NCBI GenBank assembly: GCA_009695405.1
Contig: SIAZ01000189.1
Location: 1-6,964, forward strand
Length of the DNA: 6,964 bases
Reading direction: 5' to 3'
Origin: Pedosphaera sp.
GTDB taxonomy: Bacteria; Verrucomicrobiota; Verrucomicrobiia; Limisphaerales; UBA9464
Position 1 is the stretch's first letter; every line of letters starts with the position of its first letter. This document shows, piece after piece, positions 1 through 5,226 of this stretch. Made by a program: the position numbers and the translations under genes. Under the pieces are notes generated by a model. That model was not told where the DNA came from and made no database searches. It saw only the letters and a program-made list of their open reading frames with translations.

Positions 1-96
1 TGAGAGTCCCGAGCTTTTGAATTCAGTGATTAGTAGTTGGATTTCAGCAAGACCACGCCGCTTCCGAGACGGTTCAATTGAGTTCATCCGCTCAGG

Positions 97-471
97 CTAA
101 ACCCAAGGAAGGCGAATTGGGAACCATGGGGTTCGGCGTACGCTTACGTCTAAATACCAGGCGCTCCCATCGCTCACTCGCACCGAACTTCCTTCAACCC
201 GATAGACCAACTTCGCTAAATCAACTGAGGAAGGTAACACATTAACAATGACCTCACCACTGACCACGGACACGACCCGGGTTCGACTCTCTGGCTGACG
301 GATAAACTGAAAAGTAGTGAGGTCGACCGCAAAGACATGCCCAGTCATCCGCACAACTCCATCCTCATATTCATTCACTGTGCCAACAAAGTGCCGATGG
401 GGCTCTGAATCAAAGTGTCTCCGGTGAATTACATGAACCTTTTCACCCGCATTCAAAATGGAATCTCTCAT
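97..471 (-). CDS. Conserved-looking hypothetical protein, small beta-rich
   Basis: A 124-residue protein of unknown function. It has no signal peptide, no transmembrane segment and no catalytic motif that I can recognise. Charged and hydrophobic residues alternate through residues 10-80 (VHVIHRRHF, HRHFVGTVNEYEDGVVRMTGH, TRVVSVVSGEVIVNVLP), which suggests successive beta strands, possibly a small SH3- or LSm-like barrel. That fold is inference. The pattern resembles conserved short hypothetical proteins I recall from Verrucomicrobia-type genomes, but I cannot name a family. The ATG at 471 gives a compact protein with no good alternative. No Shine-Dalgarno sequence precedes it, as for its neighbours. 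The gene stands alone and diverges from the TauE-like gene across a gap of about 107 bp. The last 15 residues (after DGSAWYLDVS) are Arg- and Pro-rich and may be a lineage-specific tail. It is probably a real gene, because it has ordinary composition and no competing gene. Confidence 0.7.
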   Translation of the reverse strand: MRDSILNAGEKVHVIHRRHFDSEPHRHFVGTVNEYEDGVVRMTGHVFAVDLTTFQFIRQPESRTRVVSVVSGEVIVNVLPSSVDLAKLVYRVEGSSVRVSDGSAWYLDVSVRRTPWFPIRLPWV

Positions 472-578
472 TGATCCGACGATGCCAAGCTGACTTCACG
501 TCGTCGAGCCTGAGTTCACTCGCTGTTCGAAAGCACTGCCTTGTGCCAAATCCGTCCCAGTGAGAGGCTCGCCTCATC

Positions 579-1325
579 GTGGGTGATACACTGACTCTTT
601 CGCACTGGCTGTTGGCCTTTCTGGCGGCCACCGGAATTGGAATCTCCAAATCAGGTCTCCCAGGAATTAGCCTCCTCCATGTCGTCCTATTCGCTCAACT
701 CTTCCCCGGTCTTCAATCTACCGGCATCGTCTTACCCTTGCTGATCGTGGGCGATGCAGGTGCTGTCCTACTTTTTAAACGCCATGCTGAATGGCACTAC
801 GTCCGACGCACTCTTCCTCCCGCTCTTTTAGGTGTGGTGCTTGGGTATTGGATCATGGGCCGTTACAGCACTTCCAACTTCACCTCAGTCATCGGAATTG
901 TTGTCCTCGCACTCGCTCTTCTCCAACTCCTTCGTCACTGGCGACCCGACCTTCAATCGCGCTTTCCCCATTCTTGGATCTTTGCCAGCAGCCTCGGCTT
1001 TCTCGCCGGTGGAGTGACAATGATTGCCAATGCCGCAGGGCCGGTCATGGGCCTCTACATTCTCGCTGTTGGCCTTCCAAAGCAGGCATTTATCGGAACG
1101 AGCGCTTGGTTTTTCTTAATCTTAAATCTCTTCAAACTTCCCTTCAGCGCTCATCTCGGGCTTATCGACCTCAATTCCCTACTCCTGAACGCAGTCCTCG
1201 TCCCCGCTGTGATAGCTGGGCTCTTTTGGGGGCGCGCCACCGTAACCCGTCTTCCTCAAAAAATCTTCGATACCTGCATCGTTGCCTTTGCCTTTATCGC
1301 AGCAGCAAGATTGATCTGGAGTTAA
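579..1325 (+). CDS. TauE/SafE-family permease (putative sulfite/anion exporter)
   Basis: A 248-residue integral inner-membrane protein with about eight hydrophobic segments, roughly residues 8-26, 28-42, 47-66, 79-95, 101-118, 133-167, 170-187, 199-216 and 228-245 (some may merge). It carries the two related half-motifs typical of the TauE/SafE family. The first is GIGISKSGLPG at residues 19-29. The second is GFLAGGVTMIANAAGPV at 140-156, followed by LPKQAFIGTSAWFF. Family members are linked to export of sulfite, sulfoacetate or other organosulfur anions, but the substrate cannot be read from sequence. The start is GTG at 579: an in-frame TGA at 561-563 leaves no other standard start upstream. 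A weak purine stretch (GAGAGG, 562-567) lies 11 nt before it. The gene converges with tsf, separated by about 80 bp containing a terminator. No sulfur-metabolism gene lies nearby to suggest a substrate. Confidence 0.88.
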   Translation: MGDTLTLSHWLLAFLAATGIGISKSGLPGISLLHVVLFAQLFPGLQSTGIVLPLLIVGDAGAVLLFKRHAEWHYVRRTLPPALLGVVLGYWIMGRYSTSNFTSVIGIVVLALALLQLLRHWRPDLQSRFPHSWIFASSLGFLAGGVTMIANAAGPVMGLYILAVGLPKQAFIGTSAWFFLILNLFKLPFSAHLGLIDLNSLLLNAVLVPAVIAGLFWGRATVTRLPQKIFDTCIVAFAFIAAARLIWS

Positions 1326-1339
1326 GCCGAAAAGAAAAA

Positions 1340-1357
1340 GGCATCCCGAAGGATGCC
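1340..1357 (-). terminator. Intrinsic terminator of rpsB-tsf (UUCG tetraloop)
   Basis: Read on the minus strand, a perfect 7-bp stem GGCATCC/GGATGCC is closed by a TTCG loop on a C-G pair, the very stable cUUCGg tetraloop. It is followed directly by TTTTTCTTTT (positions 1339 down to 1330). It lies about 50 nt past the tsf stop codon. Read on the plus strand, the same stem comes 14 nt after the TauE-like gene but has only a weak tail (CCTGTTTT), so it serves tsf chiefly and may help stop convergent transcription. Confidence 0.9.
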
Positions 1358-1407
1358 CCTGTTTTGATCTAAAGACCGCTGACGGATTTAATCGACGCAG
1401 CTTAAAA

Positions 1408-2247
1408 TTAGATGGCTTCGCCCACTTGGAAACGAAAGAATCGGCGTACCGTGAGAGTGTCACCCAGCAACTTACCGACCGCCCCCAAGTGGTCCTCAAG
1501 TTTGAGTTCCGGATTCTTGACAAACCCTTGCTCCAGCAAGCAATTCGTCTCAAAATACTTATTCATCTTACCCTTGAGGATCGTTTCCATCGCCGCCGCC
1601 GGTTTGCCTTTCAAAGCATCCGACTGAGCCGCAATTTCACGTTCCTTGTTGATTAACTCGACAGGCACATCGTTTCGGCTCACCGAAACAGAACTTCCAG
1701 CGGCGATCTGCAGAGCGATATCACGGAGCAACTGTTTGAAATCGTCCATTCCCACTACTGATTCCTTAGTGGCACCGACCTCCACTAGAACGCCAACCTT
1801 ACCACCCGTGTGGATGTAAGCAGCTAGACCTCCAACGCCCTGAACCTCCAAGCGCTGGGTTCGACGAATCTGAATGTTTTCGCCGATACGGGCCACAGCG
1901 ACAACTCGGTCGGGTTCAAGATCGGCGCCGTGTTGTGCCGCCGCCTTTGCCACCAATTCGTTCACAAAGGCTTTAAAGGAGTCGTTACGCGCAACAAAAT
2001 CGGTTTCGCAATTAACCTCAATCAAGCATCCAACCTTACCGCCAGAGGTGATGAATTGACCAATTAGTCCTTCGTTTGCGGCGCGATCTCCTTTCTTGAC
2101 AGCCGCTGCCGCCCCCTGCTTGCGCAGAAGATCGACGGCCCCATCAAGGTCGCCCTTATTTTGATCTAGAGCCTTTTTACAGGCCATCAGGCCCGCACCA
2201 GTCATGGCACGGAGTTGTCCAACGAGTGCAGGTGTAATTTCTGGCAT
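1408..2247 (-). CDS. tsf: Elongation factor Ts
   Basis: Nucleotide-exchange factor that releases GDP from EF-Tu in the cytoplasm. From the ATG at 2247 it is 279 residues long, the usual size for the family. Visible features in order: an N-terminal UBA-like domain (residues 3-50) with MTGAGLMACKKAL; the diagnostic EF-Tu-contact motif TDFVARND at 82-89; the core subdomains; and the C-terminal coiled-coil region and tail (VELINKEREIA at 196-206, ILKGKMNKYFETNCLLEQ at 223-240). An in-frame TTG at 2257-2259 would add four residues (MNSV). The ATG is preferred because MPEIT is the normal N terminus for the family. No Shine-Dalgarno sequence precedes either start. The gene follows rpsB by 87 bp in the same operon and is followed by a strong terminator, so pyrH and frr, which often come next in bacteria, are not cotranscribed here. 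Confidence 0.97.
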   Translation of the reverse strand: MPEITPALVGQLRAMTGAGLMACKKALDQNKGDLDGAVDLLRKQGAAAAVKKGDRAANEGLIGQFITSGGKVGCLIEVNCETDFVARNDSFKAFVNELVAKAAAQHGADLEPDRVVAVARIGENIQIRRTQRLEVQGVGGLAAYIHTGGKVGVLVEVGATKESVVGMDDFKQLLRDIALQIAAGSSVSVSRNDVPVELINKEREIAAQSDALKGKPAAAMETILKGKMNKYFETNCLLEQGFVKNPELKLEDHLGAVGKLLGDTLTVRRFFRFQVGEAI

Positions 2248-2284
2248 GACACTATTCAAAATAGAGAGTTGAGTTTCGAAAGAG

Positions 2285-2317
2285 GTGACACCGCAGCCAA
2301 CTCGGCTACAACGTCAC
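2285..2317 (-). promoter_or_regulatory. Intercistronic hairpin between rpsB and tsf
   Basis: On the minus-strand transcript this stretch folds as 14 consecutive base pairs around a 5-nt loop (GAGTT). The left arm is GTGACGTTGTAGCC and the right arm GGCTGCGGTGTCAC. Four of the pairs are G.U wobbles, so it is stable only as RNA of the rpsB-tsf mRNA and not as its complement. It starts 17 nt after the rpsB stop codon and ends 37 nt before the tsf ATG. No T-run follows, so it is not a classical terminator. A partial attenuator, an RNase III processing site or an mRNA-stability element are all possible. Confidence 0.6.
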
Positions 2318-2334
2318 ATTCTTTCCAAGACAGC

Positions 2335-3126
2335 TTAGGCCGCTGGAATTGCTTCGAGGGCAGGGGCAGGTTCCGAAGTTGGGGCATCAGCAACTGCTGG
2401 AACCTCTTTTTCACGATTCACTCGACGCGCCTTGCGAGCGTCCGCTTCCGCTCTGCCTTTATTGATGGCCTCAGTGACCACCTGTAAAAGGATCTTAACT
2501 GAACGAATTGCGTCGTCGTTGCCCGCGATCGGATAATTCACCAAATCAGGATCTGCGTTGGTGTCAACAATGGCCACCAAAGGAATCTTAAGACGCCGCG
2601 CTTCAGATACTGCGTTGTGTTCGCGCTTCAGATCGATCACGAACATCACATCCGGTGCGGCTTCGATTGCACGTAAACCATCCAAGTTCTTAAAGAGACG
2701 TTGATGCTCGCGACGGATCATCGACTGTTCCTGTTTCACGTACTGATTGATGGAACCATCTTGCTCCATCCGTTCAATTTCCTTCATTCGCTTCATGGAG
2801 CGCTTGATGGTCTTCAGATTAGTGAGTGTGCCGCCCAACCAACGTTCGGTAACAAACGGTTGACCGCAGGCCTTAGCCGCTTCTTTTACCGCTTCTTGTG
2901 CCTGTTTCTTAGTGCCGACAAATAGAATGTTGCCACCCTTCGATGCCGTCGCCGAAAGAAACTCAACGGCTTCTTGTAGTTGAACAACCGTTTTTGAGAG
3001 ATCGATAACATGCACCCCGTTGCGCGCCTCAAAAATGAACCGCTTCATCTTCGGATTCCAACGACGCGTTTGATGCCCAAAATGAACGCCTGCCTCGAGG
3101 AGTTCTCTGATTCCAATAGTGCTCAT
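2335..3126 (-). CDS. rpsB: 30S ribosomal protein S2
   Basis: Structural protein of the small ribosomal subunit, assembled late near the S1 site. It is 263 residues from the ATG at 3126. Visible family signatures: LLEAGVHFGHQTRRWNPKMKRFIF (residues 9-32, the S2 signature region), NGVHVIDLSKT (36-46), the GTKKQAQE loop (71-78), the FVTERWLGGTLTN segment (91-103), and FVIDLKREHNAVSEA with IPLVAIVDTNADPD and GNDDAIRSV in the C-terminal half. A low-complexity Ala/Pro/Glu tail (residues about 240-263) follows the conserved domain. The reading frame stays open for 68 codons upstream of 3126, but that stretch has no S2 similarity and overlaps the structured leader. MSTIGIRELLEAG is the normal start. 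The gene is first in the rpsB-tsf operon. It lacks a Shine-Dalgarno sequence, so leader structure or S1-type unwinding may govern initiation (inference). Confidence 0.97.
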   Translation of the reverse strand: MSTIGIRELLEAGVHFGHQTRRWNPKMKRFIFEARNGVHVIDLSKTVVQLQEAVEFLSATASKGGNILFVGTKKQAQEAVKEAAKACGQPFVTERWLGGTLTNLKTIKRSMKRMKEIERMEQDGSINQYVKQEQSMIRREHQRLFKNLDGLRAIEAAPDVMFVIDLKREHNAVSEARRLKIPLVAIVDTNADPDLVNYPIAGNDDAIRSVKILLQVVTEAINKGRAEADARKARRVNREKEVPAVADAPTSEPAPALEAIPAA

Positions 3127-3159
3127 GCTCTGTAACTGATTTCCAATAGTTGCGGTTCC

Positions 3160-3250
3160 GACGCACGCACAACGGCGGCTGACGGTTCCATCCGGCGGAA
3201 AAACCGGATTCGGGTTTGAAGTGAATGTGGCCGTCCGCCGCACACGCGTC
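3160..3250 (-). promoter_or_regulatory. Structured 5' leader of rpsB (candidate S2-responsive RNA)
   Basis: In the minus-strand transcript the 91 nt ending 33 nt before the rpsB ATG can form one long nested structure. Pairings, in plus-strand coordinates: 3160-3164 with 3246-3250 (GACGC/GCGTC); 3173-3178 with 3235-3240 (CGGCGG/CCGCCG); 3182-3185 with 3231-3234 (ACGG/CCGT), leaving a 3-nt bulge at 3179-3181; and an inner hairpin 3190-3195 with 3204-3209 (ATCCGG/CCGGAT) around an 8-nt loop. Ribosomal protein operons, including rpsB in other bacteria, are often controlled by their own product binding the leader. Whether this structure does so is inference. Confidence 0.5.
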
Positions 3251-3431
3251 AGAACGATTAAAGGCCGTGACCTCAGTCCCCCAAAGGACGAAGGAGGGAC
3301 AATACTTACCGCTCGATCGCTAGTGAGCAACAGGTTTTTTAAAGACAGAAATATTCAACGGCAGAGAGAGTTCTCGACTCAACTCTTGCCTGACTTTCTT
3401 TTCTCTGGCAGTTCCTTCTCGACAACATCAC
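3251..3431. other. Divergent promoter region between rpsB and cimA, no gene
   Basis: This stretch should hold the promoters of both the rpsB operon and the cimA leader, but I see no pair of hexamers good enough to call. On the minus strand, TTGCTC (3330-3325) with TAAGTA or TATTGT about 16-20 nt downstream is a weak candidate for rpsB. On the plus strand no convincing -35/-10 pair was found. Small stems occur, for example 3367-3372 with 3381-3386 (AGAGTT/AACTCT, 8-nt loop) and 3362-3367 with 3402-3407 (CAGAGA/TCTCTG); these two exclude each other in part. No tRNA, T-box or known riboswitch core was recognised. Confidence 0.35.
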
Positions 3432-3434
3432 GTG

Positions 3435-3524
3435 ATGATCCAATTTCTTATCATCTTAACCCACCCAACTCGCCCACCTAAGTTGGTTTTTAATGTGATT
3501 TCCGCCCAAAGTTTGCTCCGTTGA
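3435..3524 (+). CDS. Candidate cimA leader peptide, Ile/Leu/Val-rich
   Basis: A 29-codon open frame starting MIQFLIILT and ending in TGA at 3522-3524, only 12 nt before the left arm of the terminator upstream of cimA. Eleven of 29 residues are branched-chain (Ile at 2, 6, 7, 22; Leu at 5, 8, 17, 27, 28; Val at 18, 21), and five of the first eight codons are Ile or Leu. Leader peptides of branched-chain amino acid operons in enterobacteria are similarly enriched. Here the sequence is Ile/Leu-dense rather than one long run. GTG at 3432 is an alternative start. No Shine-Dalgarno sequence is visible, which is usual in this window. TATCAT at 3449-3454 could instead be a -10 element, in which case the peptide would not be made. 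Real expression is unproven. Confidence 0.35.
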   Translation: MIQFLIILTHPTRPPKLVFNVISAQSLLR

Positions 3525-3572
3525 ACGCGTTTTTTCAAAAACCCCGTTCCGTGAGCCCGAGCGGGGTTTTTC
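3465..3572 (+). promoter_or_regulatory. Candidate transcription attenuator of cimA
   Basis: Three mutually exclusive pairings can be drawn in the plus-strand transcript. Arm 1 with arm 2: CCAACT (3465-3470) with AGTTGG (3481-3486). Arm 2 with arm 3: GGTTTTT (3485-3491) with AAAAACC (3537-3543). Arm 3 with arm 4: the terminator stem, 3537-3546 with 3562-3571. A ribosome stalled at Ile6-Ile7-Leu8 of the candidate leader peptide (3450-3458) would cover arm 1. That would free arm 2 to capture arm 3 and allow read-through into cimA. A ribosome running to the stop codon would leave arms 3 and 4 free to terminate. This is the logic of trp/ilv-type attenuators. The pairings are seen in the sequence; the regulatory role is inference. 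Confidence 0.45.
3537..3572 (+). terminator. Intrinsic terminator in the cimA leader
   Basis: A perfect 10-bp stem AAAAACCCCG/CGGGGTTTTT with a 15-nt loop, followed by CTTTT. No complete gene on the plus strand ends just upstream, and no minus-strand gene reads into it. Its natural role is therefore conditional termination of the cimA leader transcript, 46 nt before the GTG start. Because the stem is symmetric it could also work on the minus strand. Confidence 0.8.
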
Positions 3573-3617
3573 TTTTGTGCCACTTCTACTTCTCTATCGA
3601 ATCTGCCTTACTCATCC

Positions 3618-5183
3618 GTGAAACCAAACCAGATCGAAATCTATGACACCACCCTCCGCGACGGTTCCCAAGGTGAAGGCATCAATTTCTCACTAACTGA
3701 CAAACTACGAATCGCGGATCGTCTCGACCAGTTTGGAGTCCACTACATCGAGGGCGGATGGCCGGGATCCAATCCGAAGGATCTTGAATTCTTTCAGCAA
3801 GCTTCCAAACGCCGCTGGGAAAACGCCAAAATCGCGAGCTTCGGTTTTACCCGACGAAAGGGTGTTGCCGTTGAAAAAGACGATCAAATCCGCCTTCTGC
3901 TCGACGCCAAAACACCGGTCATCACTATCGTCGGAAAGACTTGGATGCTTCATGTTACTGAAGTTTTGCGAGCTAAGCCTGATGAAAATTTAGCTATGAT
4001 CTCCGACACTATCCGTTACCTCAAAGCTCACGGGAAGACTGTCGTTTATGACGCTGAACACAGCTTCGATGGCTTTAAAGACGCACCCGAATATGCCATG
4101 GCCACTTGGTTAGCTGCAGAAGAAGCAGGGGCCGATGTTATTTGCTTATGTGACACCAACGGAGGCTGTCTTCCGTCCGAAATCACCAAAATCACTGCTG
4201 CCGCCAAAAGTCGACTCAGCGCCCGAATCGGCGTCCATACCCACAACGACTGCGGCCTAGGGGTCGCCAATGGCATTGCCGGCCTAGAAGCGGGGGCCAC
4301 TCATATTCAAGGCGTCATTAACGGCTACGGCGAACGCACCGGTAACTGCAATCTCACCAGCGTCATACCTCTGGTCGAATTCAAAATGGGCTTGCGCGGT
4401 GTTCCCCCGAAATCCCTCCCAAAACTCAAAGAGTTATCCGAATACGTCGATCAGATCGCCAATATGCGACACGATCCACGTCAGCCTTGGGTGGGTCAGA
4501 CAGCCTTTGCTCACAAGGGCGGTATTCACGTACACGCGATCGAACGAGTCGCCCGTAGTTATGAGCACATCACCCCAGAATCGATCGGTAACCACCGCCG
4601 AGTGCTGGTTAGCGATATGTCTGGGCGTACGAATATCTTAGTTAAAGCAGCCGAACTCGGATTCAAACTCACTAATGATCAACCCGAGACTCAACTGATC
4701 ACGGCTCGAATCAAAGAACGCGAAAACCTAGGCTTCGAGTACGAAGCCGCCGAAGCCTCTCTCGCACTCCTTATCCGGGGGATTCTCGATAAAAACCCTG
4801 AGCTTTTATTCTCGGTCGAGACCTACCATCTCTCCATGAGAGGGACAGCTCAAAACTCTGTCTGCGAAGCCACCATTAAGGTAAAGGTTGGTGATACAAT
4901 TCACCACACTGTCGCCGATGGGGATGGTCCAGTAAAAGCTCTTGATAGTGCTCTGCGCGCCGCACTCGCTCGTTCTTTCCCCCGCATCCGCAAGGTATCA
5001 CTCACTGACTACAAAGTGCGAATCCTCGACGGAATCGCTGGGACCGGGGCGAAAACTCGGGTCCTCATTCAAAGCACCGACGGGCATCGAGAATGGGGAA
5101 CGGTGGGGGTAAGTGAAAATATTATTGCCGCATCGCTGGAAGCACTGGTGGATTCAATGGAATTTGCCCTCCTCAAACCCTAA
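3618..5183 (+). CDS. cimA: (R)-citramalate synthase
   Basis: Condenses pyruvate with acetyl-CoA to (R)-citramalate, giving 2-oxobutanoate for isoleucine without threonine deaminase. At 521 residues it matches the long citramalate synthase type of the isopropylmalate/homocitrate synthase family. The N-terminal TIM barrel carries YDTTLRDGSQGEG at residues 9-21 (catalytic Arg14, metal-binding Asp15), the EGGWPGSNPKD segment typical of this branch, VVYDAEHSFDGF, LCDTNGG, metal ligands His207 and His209 in HTHNDCGLG, and NGYGERTGNCN from Asn235. A linker and a LeuA-type C-terminal domain follow (about residues 395-521, with DGDGPVKALDSALR), where such enzymes bind their feedback inhibitor. The GTG at 3618 is chosen because it lies only eight codons before the first motif and no other standard start fits. 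No Shine-Dalgarno sequence is seen. A related synthase (2-isopropylmalate) is less likely given WPGSNPKD and DAEHSFDG. Transcription may be controlled by the attenuator-like leader. Confidence 0.92.
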   Translation: MKPNQIEIYDTTLRDGSQGEGINFSLTDKLRIADRLDQFGVHYIEGGWPGSNPKDLEFFQQASKRRWENAKIASFGFTRRKGVAVEKDDQIRLLLDAKTPVITIVGKTWMLHVTEVLRAKPDENLAMISDTIRYLKAHGKTVVYDAEHSFDGFKDAPEYAMATWLAAEEAGADVICLCDTNGGCLPSEITKITAAAKSRLSARIGVHTHNDCGLGVANGIAGLEAGATHIQGVINGYGERTGNCNLTSVIPLVEFKMGLRGVPPKSLPKLKELSEYVDQIANMRHDPRQPWVGQTAFAHKGGIHVHAIERVARSYEHITPESIGNHRRVLVSDMSGRTNILVKAAELGFKLTNDQPETQLITARIKERENLGFEYEAAEASLALLIRGILDKNPELLFSVETYHLSMRGTAQNSVCEATIKVKVGDTIHHTVADGDGPVKALDSALRAALARSFPRIRKVSLTDYKVRILDGIAGTGAKTRVLIQSTDGHREWGTVGVSENIIAASLEALVDSMEFALLKP

Positions 5184-5226
5184 TCAATTCTCCAAGTCGA
5201 TTTAATTATCCGCAGCCTTTTCTTAA

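Noticed and set aside
1..96. End of an upstream gene at the left edge (a TGA at 1-3)
   Set aside because: A stop triplet at the edge cannot be tied to any frame, and the remaining bases show no coding or structural signal.
791..1372. A 193-codon plus-strand frame inside the TauE-like gene
   Set aside because: It is a frame shadow: Ser/Arg/Pro-rich with no domain, while the main frame encodes a clear membrane protein.
1179..1553. A minus-strand frame of 124 codons across the end of the TauE-like gene and tsf
   Set aside because: It crosses the terminator and two well-supported genes and has no recognisable content.
2248..2259. TTG at 2259 as the start of EF-Ts
   Set aside because: The ATG at 2247 gives the family-typical MPEIT start; the four extra residues have no support.
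3127..3330. A 68-codon upstream extension of the S2 reading frame
   Set aside because: It has no S2-like content, overlaps the structured leader, and the normal S2 N terminus begins at 3126.
3449..3454. TATCAT as the -10 element of a cimA promoter
   Set aside because: It matches the consensus at 5 of 6 positions, but no acceptable -35 hexamer lies 16-18 bp upstream. Kept as a rival to the leader-peptide reading rather than called.
3221..3481. An 86-codon plus-strand frame starting GTG in the cimA/rpsB intergenic region
   Set aside because: It overlaps the rpsB leader on the opposite strand, has no recognisable domain or ribosome binding site, and its residue make-up looks random. The 29-codon frame in another phase explains the 3' part better.
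3301..3572. A tRNA gene or T-box riboswitch upstream of cimA
   Set aside because: No T-arm GTTCRANYC sequence, no cloverleaf and no T-box core (AGGGTGGNACCGCG-like) could be found, although a terminator is present.
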